Source: Parietaria judaica | Lineage: Eukaryota > Streptophyta > Magnoliopsida > Rosales > Urticaceae | NCBI GenBank assembly: GCA_954871525.1 | Contig: OX940865.1 | Coordinates: 124,001-188,000, forward strand | Direction: 5' to 3' | DNA length: 64,000 nucleotides | In this document: positions 1 through 12,901 of the stretch, piece after piece | Layout: each line of letters opens with the position of its first letter | Position numbering within the stretch: position 1 is the first letter of the stretch | Notes under the pieces: model-generated | What the model was told of the DNA's origin: nothing | Database searches by the model: none | What the model saw: the letters and a program-made list of their open reading frames with translations, nothing else | Translations under genes and position numbers: made by a program

Positions 1-79
1 AAACTATATATATATACGATCTTTCTACTTTTTCATGTCTTCCTACTCGTGACCCGTGCCATGGACCTTGTTCACAACC

Positions 80-780
80 CTACTCCCTCTTCCATTCCCA
101 CGATAGTTGAGGACGTAAATCTTCCTCCCGGTCTGATTTTGTGTCCTTTCTTTCGATGCAGCAGCCAGGAGACATGAAAATATGCGTGATCAATATCGGG
201 TACGGCAACGGATGTTTCCTCCCCATACACGTGAGCATGGAATTGAAAATATATTGGCCGACATCAATTTTTTTCCGTTGATGACCAAATACAACATCAA
301 TACCATTGGTAGTATGACATACTTGTAGTGAATCTTTGGAACCAGACGAGCGTGTAGGAATTAAAAAAATCCTCGTGCTACACGATTCAATTAACCTACA
401 ACGAGCCATTTTTTCCCGAAGCTATCAATGTTTTCAAAATTTCAACGTAATCAAAAAACGTTTTTCTATTCGTTTTGAATGAATCCTTGGTTTTAGTAAT
501 GTTGGCCGTGCCATAATAGTTATTGATGATTTCTGGAGAGAGCATCACCTTATTCTTTCGCACCATCACAAACCCCTCTTGAATAGTGTCAGGCAAGTCC
601 GAATAGAAATCCTTAATCATGTTCAATTTCATGTTTCCTTACGGATATTAGGTGAACGGCTTCCACTCATGAGACTCGATTATAATCGTTATCTGCTCTT
701 CCTCAACGCAAACTTTATGATCCAGCGGGAACACAGAACATTGTTCGTCGCATACTCTTGCCTCTAGTTGCTCAAATCGT
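80..780 (-). pseudogene. Broken plant retroelement ORF (transposase_32-like)
   Basis: Two overlapping minus-strand reading frames (632-396 and 409-80) together resemble the putative plant transposon domain (transposase_32, PF20167) found inside many plant LTR retroelements. The first carries the family-like phrase IKDFYSDLPD followed by LSPEIINNYYG. The second carries KIDVGQYIFNSM followed by PYPILITHIFM, in the spacing expected for the domain C-terminus. The two parts lie in different frames, so at least one frameshift separates them. The tract SHEWKPF can be read just upstream (about 690-650), with stops after it. No LTRs were found around it. The family assignment rests on remembered motif patterns. 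The role of this domain is not known. Confidence 0.55.
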
Positions 781-870
781 TCACTCACTCAAATACTCGT
801 GAATAGATACTTATCGTCAGTAGAATCATCATTTGGCTTTGATCTCTAGCGCTTTCTAGGATCCTTTGAT

Positions 871-1837
871 ATCTACAAATTAACAGAATTAATAAGAACC
901 AATTACTAAATCCGAAAATAAAATTTATCGAACATAAGGCATACACTATTTGACGCGTAAAAAGTTATTATAATTTTGAATACCACAATCGTTTTAATAA
1001 TAATAATAATAATATCAAATCATAACAACGACTAACTATGAAAAAAAATCCAAACAAAATTTTCATTCAAAATAAAAAAAAAAAACCTAAACCATTTTCA
1101 TAAAATATATAACCTAACTCACACCTCTGAACGCCGAAGGTGACAGCGTGATGACGGCGGCAACTGCAATGAAAACTGCGTACGAAACGGCGGTTAGTAG
1201 GATTCATACGTTTGCTGTATAAAGTGAAAGAGAAACGATTAAACAAGAGGACATTAGAACCACAACATTAGTCTAAAAAACAATGATTTCAGACAAAAAT
1301 CTGAATACGTAGTTTACATACTATACGTCGCAGTTACTATATTAAACTAACCGCGATTTCATTAGTAAGATGTCAATAAAAAATTAACGTCTTAAAAAAC
1401 CAACGTTTTAAACCGTTTAGACTCGTTTTTTTTTTTTGTTAAGTTTCTTTCTCTGATTTGTATACTCGCCGCGGTTATCTTTTCTAAAAGTTTTATACAT
1501 CGGCTAAAACAAAGAAGAATGATCATAACAAAAATATTTAACATAAATTTGTAAAACAAGGCCGCGGCGAATACGATTTCGGCATAAGACACGGCTTGGA
1601 TATTGGATATATACATCGGCATACTAATATCAAAAGCCGCGGTACACACCATTAGGTTCAATAATTAAATTAATTAAAGGTAACTAACAGAGCTTTACAT
1701 ATAGTTGCCGCATCGGTTTTCCATGAAAGCCTCTGCTTCTTTTAACGTTTTGAAGACGTTGTGAAAAAGAATAAATCCACGGCTTTGTTGTTTGAGGGCC
1801 GAGGCATCTTTTTAGTATCTTTTTTCAAGCAAAATTT
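871..1837. other. AT-rich intergenic or decayed repeat DNA
   Basis: No recognisable gene. The stretch is AT-rich, with runs of A and a short (taa)n tract near 1000. Short open frames (for example 1661-1392 on the minus strand) show no recognisable family and look like chance. Confidence 0.4.
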
Positions 1838-3254
1838 TTGAAAGCACGCCTCGTGGAAACAACAAGCATATTTCATGAGGTGTTGTGGAAAGCGCGTGGT
1901 TTTATCAACCATTTGTATTGTTGTCCGCATTTTAGGGACGAAAATTATCATGGCCGCGTGTGCAATCCCAGGACAGACCTGGTGACCACACGGTGGGTAG
2001 TGACTAGGAGATTCCTCAGGTCTTTGCTTCTCCCGCACCTTGAATAATATTTCTCGGTGCGTAGGTGCTATACCTACTTTTTCCTCCCCCTGGAGGAGAG
2101 GCTACACACTAGGGCCTTGATGGGAATAGGTTTCCTGGTCCGTTATGCCTTAGTCTTCTAGGTGGCCAAGTCGGCGAACGTTGATGGGAATAGGAATCTC
2201 AGCCCGACACACCCTATAGTCATCGTCTTGGAGTGGCTACGTACGGAAGCGTTTATTAGAAGTGTCTAGATGCTTGAGCGTTGATAGGGGTAGGATTGCT
2301 GGCTCGGCGCACTCTAGGTTCGTCGTTGGGTTATGGCTAGGTACGTGAGCTTTTATGGGAATAGGATTCCTAGCTCGGCGTACTCTATGTTCAATTCTGA
2401 ATGACGGATGAGAACACGAGCGCCGATGGCAATAGGATTCCCGCCCTAGTGTGAATTAGAACCGCACAGATTGATCCGACCATTAGCCCCATATAGATTA
2501 GGGGGTTTGTTTATTATTATGGTTGTGCCCGCTTTGATAATTACACGTTGCCTACGTCCCTACCTCAGGGAACAAGCCATTACGTAGTTTTCTTTTAGGT
2601 GATAAATGGGGATAAGCGGATATAGGGTAGCTAGATCCGCTAATAGTCCCCAAGGGTATCAAGCGATACATCGAGTAAGATACGAAGACATCGGAGGCAA
2701 ACTATTCTCGAAGAATAGCCCAAAAGTGGGACTGAGCTTCGCGGGAGACAAAGGTGCGGTGCGTAAGAACTTCCTTGATGGGACTGAGCTTCAAGGAAAG
2801 GCTAGGATCTAAGAACTTCCTTCTAGTTAGAATTCTAGAGAGAATTAAGCATAGTAAGGGTAAAAAAAGTTGGGGAATTTGAGCTTCCTCGATGAAGTGG
2901 AGAGATTTTATCATAGTAAGGGTAATGTGAGAGTGAAGATGTGATTCATGGAGAATGATGGTGTATTTATAGACTTTAGGAAGGCTTTGCGGGTAAGATG
3001 GTCTTTCTAAGGGTGAATACATCCAATGGGGGTAAATACAAATGTTGGTGTCTTTTTCATGTGGGAGAGGACTTGAGGGGTAGTTTGGGGGTCAATGAGA
3101 ATTTTAGGATATGGCTTGCGCGGCCTTTTCCCTTTGTCCGATCATTGTACCGCATGCTGCCTAAGTGTTTCCTTTAAGCTTGACAACGCATTTTAGGAGG
3201 CTTTTGAAGTTTTGGCGCTCTACTTTTTCACGTGACGAAAAATCACCTACTACA
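1838..3254 (-). repeat. G1 3' LTR (degenerate)
   Basis: On the minus strand the LTR starts near 3254 with TGTAGTAGGTGATTTTTCG and a CACGTGAAAA block. A diverged relative of this head is at 27147. Blocks 1917-2040 and 2500-3110 match 9471-9575 and 9640-10730. About 450 bp of minisatellite (2116-2455) is present here and absent from the other copy. The low-coordinate boundary is approximate. Confidence 0.6.
2116..2455. repeat. Minisatellite in G1 LTR, 5 degenerate units
   Basis: Five imperfect units start near 2116, 2181, 2281, 2350 and 2424. Each begins with a variant of TTGATGGGAATAGG and then a CTCGGCGCACTCTA-like block. Spacing varies from about 65 to 100 bp. The array interrupts the similarity between the two G1 LTRs. 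Confidence 0.6.
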
Positions 3255-5734
3255 GTAACCCACCAGTTTTTTGAGTAGCTACATTGCTCGAGAAACTTTA
3301 TGGCTCTTATCCGATTTCTCCTTGTCCAATTTGGTGGTGGAATTTTCAGGAAAGGATCCTTCCTCCCTTTTTCTCAACTGCCTGGTCATCCCTTTGTTTG
3401 AACAGGTTATTCTGATTTCATCTTCTTCATTCCTTTGGATCTTGCTTCATTTTTCTGACCGCATGCTTCTTGAATTTTTTATGCGTGCTTAGGGAGAAGC
3501 TTCGGTCCTCGCGCTACCTTTGGAGATCAGCTGATTCTTGTAAGTTTCCTCGGCAAATTTTGGATTATTCGCCCCTTCGAGAATTTTTTTTTGGAAATTC
3601 TAGGACCAGACTTGATGCCCTTATATTATTATTATTATTTTTGTTTTTCATGATTTTTTCGTATTTTTCCGAGACTTCAAGATTATTTTGCTTTTTTCGA
3701 GAAATTTTCAGATGACTTACGGGACGTCCCTAAGATTTCCTTAAGGATGAGAGGGGGACATGTTTGAAATGATTATGTCACCAAAAGTAAACTTTTGTAC
3801 TTTACGTCTCATTCCGCTTATTTCCTTACCACTCACTCACCATGCCGCTACCTTTTCTCCCTTTTTTCCTCTCCCCAAAACTCGAGCTCTCTTTCTTCTT
3901 CACCATAGAATTTGTCTCTTTCTTCTTCCTAGAGCTTAGATTCGGCCATTGATGAGCGTGGGTGACTCATTTTTTAATGAGCTCGAGGAGTTTTAACTGC
4001 AGTCGCCGGAACTGTTCATTTTACCGGACCTCTCCTTGTTGCCTTTTATCTTGGACATTCTAGCTTCCATGAAGCTTCATCCTAGCGCAAAATAGTCTAA
4101 AGATGGTCTTCATGCTTCTCCGGGTAGGTTCCATAGCTGGCTCTTGTCTTGGAAAGCCATTTAAATGATACAAACTATGGAAAAAAAATTAAGGTGATGG
4201 CGAGGTTGAATTACCCCTCGGACGTGTGGTGGAGACTCCCATTGTCATGGGAGGCGATGTGACGGTCGAGGGTGGTCCCTGCGACACCCAAAAGCCGATA
4301 GTAGGTGGAGAGAACGTTGCCATCACGTCATGGGGACTTCATGCCATCGGAGGTGCGGGCTCCTGCGGCTTTTGTGGCTCCTGCGGCAGAATTAGCTTTT
4401 TCACACCGCGACAGAGGCACTTAGTTCTTCGGGCGCGGGGCTCGTCGAGGCGACTCGTGTTGATTTGAAAAAGTCCTTTGTGCCTCGGGAGCTCAATTCC
4501 AGGCTTCTCCTTTGCGATGGTATCGACTCGTGTTTATCTTATCGAGCCCTTTGTGCCTCCGGAGCTCAATTTTGGGCTTCGCCTTGGCGATGGTATTCCC
4601 ATCACGATGTCCTTGCTTTTGGCACACGATCACTATGTCAGTTATGGATTTCTAATATTTTATGACTTGTAACATTTTCAGGTCCACTTTGTGATCCCAT
4701 GGAAATTCTGGAGGACTTGAGGTTGAAATTCTGATTTTTTAGGACACCGACACCGTTAGGACAAGTGGGGAGCCCGAGGTCAGACATGAGGCTGAAAGTT
4801 GCGGCCATTCTCTGGTCGTGATCCCTACGCGACCTGTTATATGCGTGTTGAGGCTTCGCACGCCTCTCTCTGCTCCTCTTTCCTTTGTTGAGGGTTGGCT
4901 ACCTCCTGACATCGAATTAGCAAATTTGGACTCTGATCACAAGGAGACCGAGCAAGGGACTCCTGTTGAGGCAGGTTTCTACAGCGGGTTTCTCCAATGA
5001 AAGAAACAAAGGAGGCGGCGCCTCCTCGGCGTAAGCGCCTAGTGTTGAAGATCTTGAAGAGGGTGCTCCCTTTTAGTCCGGTAGTGGTTCAGAGAAGTGT
5101 ACAAAATTGTCTGAGGCTAGTGACTCCCAAGAGTTTAAGCCTATGTTGGCGAGAAGTTGTGCTTTGGTGCATTAGGGCTTTGTGCCAAGGCAGCTTTGGT
5201 TGGGGCTGTAGGCCCCTTTCCTGTTGCGGCACCCGCGGCAAGTGCGACAGAACAGGCACCTCCGGTACATGTTGTACCCGCCACAGAGAAAATTAGTGGC
5301 TTGGGCATGGGGCTTGTTGATGCGCCAGCGCTGACCTAGATGATGCCTTAGTGTCTCCGAAGCTCAATTCTGGGCTTCCTCCTTTCTAAGGTACTCCTCT
5401 TCGGCTGCAGATGACTGGATGCCCCACTGGCTATAACTTAATGGTGGCTCCACCTTGCCGCGTGTTAGCAATGTTGGCATTCTGGCCCCATCGAGGGACT
5501 TTATCGTTGTTGGTCGGACGTCGAGGTATTTCTTGCCTCCGATACTTCTGACTTCTGGATGCTCTAGGAGGGGTTGATCTTATGTCATTTTTTCTTGAAC
5601 ATTTTTGGATGCTTGTTTTGAATTGAGCTCTTCGTCTAACAGAACTTTTTTAAAGCGGTCATTCTTTCCCCTCAGCTTGGTTGGGGACTGGAACTTCTTG
5701 TTGGCATAACCTTCTTTGTCGGCGACCGTCTTAG

Positions 5735-5962
5735 GGACGTTCAAGTGTGACTTCCGTGTTGAAGCGAGACGTTGGGATTTCTCCATCAATCACCCCTCTT
5801 GGTGGCTTCTCCATCTAGGGAGGTTTAAATGTGGCTCTGTGTTGAAGCAACGCGTCGAGATTTCTCTGTCAATAACCCCTCATGGTTGCTAGCCCAATTT
5901 GGGAGGTTCAAGTGTGACTCCATGTTGAGGCGAGATGTTCAGATTTCTTCCTCGATTGGTTA
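5735..5962. repeat. Tandem repeat, ~85 bp unit, 3 copies
   Basis: Three consecutive copies of a unit containing GGTTCAAGTGTGACTCC, TGTTGAAGCGAGACGTTG and GATTTCTCCATCAAT start near 5738, 5822 and 5908. The copies diverge by substitutions and small indels. Confidence 0.6.
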
Positions 5963-6009
5963 TGTTGGTCGTCTTAGGGTACCAAACCTTGGTTTCCTAT
6001 TAGACCGAT

Positions 6010-6720
6010 CCTCTTATCGTCCTGGATTTTGATTTTCCTATATGGCTCGTCGGTTTGGCGTCCCAGATCTTGATTTCTTGTTTAGATGGTCGTGTTAGCA
6101 TCCCAGATCTTTATTTTCCTATTTAACTTGTCGTTGTGGAATCGCAAATCTTGATTTTCCTTTTTAGCTTGTCGTTTTAGCGTCCCATATATTGATTTAA
6201 TGTTTGGCTGGTAGTTTTAGCGTCCCTGAATATGATTTTCTATTAATCTGGTCGTTTTAGCATCCCAAACCTTGATTGTCATGTTAAGCTTGTCGTTTTA
6301 GCGTCCCAAGCCTTGATTTACTGTTTGGGTAGTTTATTAGCGTCCCAGAATATGATTTTTTGTTGAGCTTTTCGTTTTAGCGTTCCAAACCTTGATTTTG
6401 TTTTTAGATGGTCGTTTTAACGTCCCAACCTTTGATTTACTGTTTGGCTGGTCGTTTTAGCATCACAAAACATGACTTACTGTTGAGCTGGTCGTTTTGG
6501 CATCCCAAACCATGATTTTCATGTTTAGTTGGTCGTTTTAGCGTCCCATGCCTTGATTTTCTTTTTTAGCTGGTCGTTTTAGCCTCTCCCAGATCTTTTC
6601 TTGTTTAGTTGGTCATTTTGGTGTCCCAAATCTTGATTTTCCTCTTTAGCAGCTCGTTTTAGCGTCCCAGATCTCGATGTACTGTTTGGATGGTCGTTTT
6701 AGTGTCCATGACCTTAGCTT
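6010..6720. repeat. Minisatellite, ~43 bp unit, ~16 degenerate copies
   Basis: A unit built on GGTCGTTTTAGCGTCCCA followed by ACCTTGATTTTCCTGTTT recurs about every 40-45 bp through the interval. The constant part is TCGTTTTAGCGTCCC. It lies inside G1 between gag and the 3' LTR. Confidence 0.75.
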
Positions 6721-7453
6721 TTCCCCACGTTGGTTTATTTTATCGTCGCCAAAGTTGGTTTATATTGCTTTGTTTTCTTGCTTTCTTCCTATGCTTGTGA
6801 TGGTTATGATCTCCGTCTTTTTGTCGGAAAGATTAAGATGTCATCGTTGGTTCTGAGATTCTTCTTGACCCATCGTTCCGGTAGTTCATGTACAGATATG
6901 CTTAGTCTTTGCGCTTTGACTTCAGAACTTCCTTCCTGAGCTGACGCTGGATGAGATCTCCATCGTTCTGTTGACGTGGTTATGAGAATTCGTGCTTGAC
7001 TGTGGGTTTTCTCCAAGCTTCGATCCTAGGAAAAATGTGCCTACGTCCTTTGTGCTCCAGAGCATATTGATTGACACTTTTTTATTTATTAGACGTTGCT
7101 TTTAAGTCTTATTTTTCTTTTTTGGACCAATTTAGCTTCTTCTTTCTGGTATTTCTAGCCGGTACACCATACCCCGTAACCCCCAAATTTTTTTCAATTT
7201 CGGAAGAAGTTTGAGAGAAACTTTTTTAATGCTTTTTGGGGCTCGTTTCATTTTTTCTTTTTCTCATATAGTTCAGTGAAGAATCTTCGAAACGAAATGT
7301 AAAAAGTGGGGTTTTAGGAAAATTCGAGCCTCAATGCTCTTTTCCTGTTGACTCCTTGACTATGTACATTGTTTCCTAAGAAAATCAAAAGTTGACCCCG
7401 TAGCCTCCCAGAGGGCCATTTGAAGGAAAGCAGTAAAAAAATGGGTTTTCATA

Positions 7454-9297
7454 TCAATAATTATTGGGATTCTTGAACTGATTGTATCCAACACAAGAGG
7501 ATTCTTGGATGGCTTTGTGAAAATCTTTAGGAGTCAGTCTGTATTTGTCAGTGCTCCATGGATGTTGTGTTGACGCTCTTCTTTCAGGCTTTGCAGGCTC
7601 TAATCTTGCATCACTTCGTGCTTTGGGATTAAGTTGTTGGTCATGAAACCCCAAAGATAGTGGAGACAATGTTTACTGGTGGACCTTTTTCCTCGATTGG
7701 GATTAGGGTCTTGCAGGCTTTGAATCTGCTTCTTTAAGTGTGAACACTCAGATGTCTTGTGTCTGGTTTCATTGTGTATCATGCAGAACCTGTACGTGTC
7801 CTTTTTACCGCGTGTCGATAAAGGTTGTGGTTTGACAAACTTCTCATCGTGGAGATTAGGATCATTGTCGAAGATACCGTCAATCGGGTGAAGTCAGTGT
7901 TGTGCCTGAACGTCTAATGAAGCCCTGGCTATAATCTTTGTAAGGAATCGGTATTTAAAGCTTATGGCGAGGAAGGCCGTTACTTTTTGCTTTGTGACTC
8001 ATCCTTTTAGTCGTTGTCATCTAGGAAAAACCTTCACTTCCTCGTTGTTTCCTTGTTTTTAAAGTATTCGTCGACCGATATGTGCTCTCTTGCTTTGTAC
8101 ATGAGTTCTTCCATGGTTTTTGGCCGAATTTTTACTAGAGATGGCGATGATGGCGTATGGCGTATGGCGTATGCCGACTTCATACCCGAATTTTTACTAG
8201 AATTTGTCTGAATTCTCCATTTCAAATTCTGTCTTGTATGGCGATGATGGCGTCAATATACATGTCATCATTGACATTTTCAGCATCTTTGGTGAATCGA
8301 TCTAAGTATTGTTGTAAGTGACTCGTTGTCTTCTTGGCAGAGTGACCAAATATATCCTTTCTCTTCCCTGCGTGTGGTAAAGCTTTCGAATCCAGAGATG
8401 AAGCGTTCCTTTAGCTCTTAGAATGAGTTTACCAAACCTTTGGCAAGTCGTTGGTACGATTCAAATGCATACCCGGCGAGGGTCAATCAGAAGTCTTGAC
8501 ACATCATGGATTTTAAGCATTTTCTCATATGCATTTTTTCCTGGTATTGAACGAGGTGGTAGATCGGATCTTGGCTCCCATCGTATACCAGTTTAGTGGG
8601 ACGCTCAATGTCTCTGGCCATATTCTCTGCAAATATGTTGGGGCTGAAGGGAGAGGCAGTCTCCCAAAGCTTGTTTCCCTTTTTAGGGAGAAAGGAGAAA
8701 GCGGCACGTAGCTCGGTCATCTCATTCTGAGCTCTTGCACTACTTGGGCAAGATTGGTATTCATCAGAGATCCCATTTCTTGTGGGGCGGCATTTGTAGG
8801 CCCATCATATTTTATTTGCAGGGCCATTTTGATGTATGATTCAGGTGTAGGCTACTTGCAGCTTGTTTACCATTATTTGGTGGTTTTCGGTGCCGCTTCA
8901 TGTGTCAGCTGCTACTATCTGCTTCTTGTTCGCGTTATCCTAAGAGGGAGAAGACCCACCTTCAAGATGTTTGCGATTAAATTCTTATTGTTGGGCTCGC
9001 TTGCACACGATTTTCTTGGGTGCGTTGGGGTGCTTCGTTGTTTACCCCCACGCCGATGTTTATGAAATAAGGATTCTTTGTGACCATCTCGGCAACGCTC
9101 ATGAACCGGTTTTCTAAAAATTTGAAGCAAACAACTCTTTCCTCTGACATGTTTGGTGCCGTGTGGTTGCTTGAGCTTGCGGGCTTTTTTCTTCTACGAA
9201 ACTTCGGGAGAGCCACTGCTCGGGCTCGTGCGTGATGTGCGACTACCTCCTCAGGGGATCGCTCGCTTTCTTTGCTTCCATCATGGTTGTTGGACAT
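7454..9297 (-). pseudogene. G1 gag pseudogene
   Basis: A chain of minus-strand frames starting at 9297 reads as a plant Gypsy gag polyprotein, the capsid/nucleocapsid precursor that packages element RNA. The gag core is at 8720-8400 (LVYDGSQDPIYHLVQYQEKM, then AYAFESYQRLAKGL). A second block at 8225-8034 carries IRPKTMEELMYKAREHISV. The C-terminal tract at 7782-7600 (HNETRHKTSECSHLKKQI) resembles the zinc-knuckle-adjacent end of gag. Stops and frameshifts separate the blocks, so no intact protein is encoded. Confidence 0.7.
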
Positions 9298-9470
9298 CGT
9301 TGATGGTTACTTCGAGGGCAGATCCTTCATTTGGTTACTTCGAGGGCGGAGGTTCTTCAAGGGCGGGTCCCACCTTATCCTCTGCAAAATGTCTCCGGTG
9401 AATATAACATGTGGTTGCTTCAAAGGGGCTCGAGGTATATCTAGCTTGTCCCCTCCTTCTAAAGCGAAAT

Positions 9471-10760
9471 TGTTGTCCGCATTCTAGGGACGACAATTTT
9501 CCTTAACGCATCTCCGATCCCGGGCTAGAACCGGTGACCGCGCGATGGGTAGTGACTAGAATATTCCTCGGGTATTCGCTTCTCCCAAAAATGGAGATGA
9601 TTCGACCCTTAACACCATAGGGCGTAGGGTTTTTTTTTATTATTATTATGGTTGTGCCCTCGTAATTAGTTAATGGTTTCCTATAAAACCTACCTTAGGT
9701 ATCATGCCGTTACGTAGTTTGCTTTTAGGTGCTAAATGGGGGTTACAGGATATAGGGTAGCTAGATCCGCTAGTAGTCCATGAGGGTTTCAAGTGATACT
9801 TCGGGTAAGATACGAAAGCGTCGTGGGAAAACTATTCTCGAAGAATAGCCCGGAAGTTGGGCATAGCTTTTTTGGAGCCGAAGGTGCGGTGCTTAAATAG
9901 TCGCAGAAACCAACTCGTGAGGTAGACGGAGCTCCGGCGAGCCGAAGGTATGCCTCCTTAACCTTCTAGGGGACCGGCTATCAATATGGGTAGAGCTTTG
10001 CTTAGACAAAGGTGCCATGCTTAGAACGTCGCAACGACGAGTAGTGGGGTAAGTGGGCTTAACGGGGTGAAGGGCACCACCTTTTGTGCCAGAGCTTCGG
10101 CGAGGCGAAGTTGCACTTTCTGTCGCTCCCAAAACTGGGTTATTGTGCGCGAGAACTCGCGAGTTCCTTGATGTTGCTAATGACAATTCGGCCACACCGA
10201 TTGAAAAGGCTTACGTATCCTTTCTTGGTGGTAATAAGAGCCCGGCTAGATGGGGGCCGAAATCTCACCCGGATTGTGTAGTAGAAATATCGCTTGGAGG
10301 ATGGCTTTTACATGTGATCGAAACCTCCCTTTGAGATCGTGAGGTGTCGGTTTTGTAGTTATGGGAGGGTGTTTATTGGTGGTGAAAGGGTGGCGAGAAT
10401 GGAGTAAGAATAGGCTAGGATCTAAGAACTTCATTCTAGCTATAATTCAAGAGAGAATTTAACATAGTAAGGTAAAATAAGTAGGGGAATTCGAGCTTTC
10501 TCTTGGCAAATAAGTAGAGAGATTTTAGCATAGTAATGGTAAGGTGAGACTGAAGATGTAGTTTGTGGAGAACGAGGGTGTATTTATAGACTTTCGGACG
10601 GCTTTGGGGTACGATGGTTTTTCTAAAGGTGAAGACATCCAATGCGGTTAAAAGGGTCCATATGTAAGGTCATATGGTGTCTCTTTCATGTGGGGCAGTG
10701 CTTGAGGGGTAGTTTAGGGGTTAATGAGAAGTTTGGAGGTGATTCATGTGAGTATAACTC
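9471..10760 (-). repeat. G1 5' LTR (truncated by element A)
   Basis: Matches 1917-3110 of the 3' LTR in blocks, including the TATAGGGTAGCTAGATCCGC segment near 9752 and the CTATTCTCGAAGAATAGCCC segment near 9829. The outer ~140 bp of the LTR head is missing here. A related head lies at 26998-27147, beyond element A. Confidence 0.6.
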
Positions 10761-10776
10761 AATTTTAGGGTATTTT

Positions 10777-12887
10777 GTATATGCTAATCCCGCTCGTATA
10801 AGATTATGGTCGTTTAATGAGGAATAAAAGGTTCGTATTAATGTTAATTTTATGTAGTTATCTACGGATTATAGATATATTTTTCAAATTGAATGTTTGA
10901 TCCTTAGTCAAGTCATCACAACGGGTCTGCGTGTGAGGAGGTTTGACTAACATAAATAAAGAACTTAAAATTGGTCCATAGTCTAGATCGGAAGTGGGAA
11001 CTTCAGCTCAAGAACGATTATTGGTGAACTTAATATACCACATTTCTGTGGTGACCTATTACCGGGTCGGAGTGTTGTCCATGCTCTGTTAAGTTCATCG
11101 GGTGTGAAGTGTCTTCACGCTAGACAGGGATAGACTTATATCCAAAGTTATCGTGTAAATCCGCCACTGATGAAAGTACGATAATGTCGCTAAGATGATC
11201 AGATGAAATCAATTTATGTCTTGAGGTAATATATGATTGTGCGGTTTAACATAAACGATCGTTGATTTAATCGTTTCAGTTTACAATCAAGTATCCCAAA
11301 TACTTTTATTTTGGGATTGGAAGGTTGGCCGTAGTAAACTGCATATTACAGATATGGATAGTAACTTTATGATTTCTTTATTATGATTTCGTGGGAAGAA
11401 AATAAGTACTCATGGCCAGCTTACGGATTCATAACCCGATAAGTGAGTAATTTGCAATAAATCATAGATTAACGTAGTGTCGTCAAAATGGCAATATGGT
11501 AATAATATATTTACCATTCTTATGAAAATTATAATAATATGAAAACCGATCTTCTGATATCTGATTGTATCAATGGACTCCTTTGATCGGGAAGATATAA
11601 TTATACACACTTGAGAGTTCTGCTTAGCGCTATAGTGGAATGTTACTGAAGTTGGTGAAAGTTCTACACTTTCACCGTAGCTCGGGTGAGTTTTCTAGTT
11701 GTCCCCTCTGTAGATCCACAAGGATGACACCGCAATTATGTTAAATATACTAGTTAAACATTGAATAGATCCAATTAAGAGTGATTCGTGGTTGTTGTCA
11801 CGAATTCTCTGATTAACTAAAAGTGGCAAAAGTACCGTTGTTTTTGGTACTGGCCGGGAATGTGAAAAATTGATATTTGAACTTTACCACTGGAAGGAAA
11901 ATGGGAAATCGAATTCTGTTAATTTATCATTTTGAATCGTACAATTCTTATGTACGGTTTGAGAGTTATGGTCAAAATAGTTTTTTGGAAAAACTAGAAA
12001 TAGCCAAAGTTTTTACCTACGAATTTGAGAGAAAATTAAATATTGGACTTAATTCTTAAAATATTTAATCAAGAAAATAATCATAATGAATTTCGAATTT
12101 TGGTTTTATAGATTTTAAAATTTGAAAATATTAAGATTTGATTTGAAAATATAAAGATTTGATTTATTAAATCTTTTAGAGTATTTTCTTAAAATATTTG
12201 ATTTAGATTTATTCTTTATTTTATTTAATAATTAAATCAAGTCTTTGAATCAATATCTCCAAATTGGTTGAGATAATCTCTCCAAAGTGGTTAGGATCAA
12301 CTGCATATAAATAGAGGATCCCTAGAACCCTAAATCAAACACAACACAACCTTAAAACTTAAGAAAAGTCATTTTCTCTCAGCGTCTCGAAGTTCCTACG
12401 AATGTCTCAAGGAAAATTCTTCCTGGGATTTCAATTTTTGGGTTTAGAGGTAATTCTTAGAAGAGCCCACGCTCTATCCTAAAGTCTCACAGAAAATCGC
12501 AAAGAGCATGTTTATTAGAAGGCACGCAATTCTTGAAGATCAAAGAACGCAGATAGAATTGTGGAAGGTGACAGGTACACGTTCTTGTATTTATCGATTA
12601 TGAAATTATTCAATTTTACTCAAGGCTTAGATTAAAACCAATAAACATGTTAATAAATAAAATTTAATTAATTCATAAAGATCGGGAAAACTAATTGTAA
12701 GTTTATTTTGATACAGACGGTTTGATAGGGTTTTCGGTATATGACTCTAACCTAGTATATTTTAAGAGGTCAAACATTTTGCCTCAATAAAAAGGTTATA
12801 GTTTATTAGGAGCCGGCGGTGACAAATTTCCGTCAAGATCCGCAGCAACGACTAGGAATCAGTATTAGAGCGATATCGATTCCAATA
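10777..12887 (+). repeat. Element A 5' LTR
   Basis: Colinear with 24232-26343 at roughly 80% identity by eye. It contains an LTR promoter-like TATAAATAGAGGATCC at about 12307 and ends ATATCGATTCCAATA at 12887, matching ...TTCCAACA of the 3' copy. The first ~25 bp are lost at the junction with G1. Confidence 0.7.
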
Positions 12888-12889
12888 AT

Positions 12890-12901
12890 TGGTACCAGAG
12901 C
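12890..12901 (+). other. Primer-binding site of element A (tRNA-iMet type)
   Basis: TGGTACCAGAGC lies 2 bp after the LTR end. It differs by one base from the usual plant Copia site TGGTATCAGAGC, which pairs with the 3' end of initiator tRNA-Met to prime reverse transcription. Confidence 0.75.

Larger units (their letters stand above)
3255..7449. other. Non-coding interior of G1
   Basis: No frame in this 4.2 kb gives a recognisable retroelement protein. Plus-strand frames near 3271-3715 and 4226-5339 are interrupted and low in complexity. The interval 4380-4570 contains short repeated phrases such as TTTGTGCCTCGGGAGCTCAATT. The two minisatellites listed separately lie here. It may hold the remnant of an extra ORF opposite to gag, as some plant Gypsy elements carry, but I cannot identify one. 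Confidence 0.4.
1838..10760 (-). mobile_element. Gypsy-type LTR retrotransposon relic G1
   Basis: The segments 1838-3254 and 9471-10760 are diverged direct repeats flanking a gag pseudogene that reads on the minus strand. The 5' LTR is therefore at the high-coordinate side. No protease, reverse transcriptase or integrase is recognisable between gag and the 3' LTR. Instead about 4 kb of non-coding, minisatellite-rich DNA fills the interior, so the element is either deleted or a non-autonomous LARD-like derivative. By eye the LTR copies differ at roughly a fifth to a quarter of positions, which suggests an old insertion. Element A interrupts the outer end of the 5' LTR near 10760. Confidence 0.65.

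Noticed and set aside
2116..6720. CRISPR-like array in the spaced repeats
   Set aside because: Repeats are degenerate and the intervening sequence is also repeated rather than unique. There are no cas genes and the DNA is eukaryotic; these are minisatellites.
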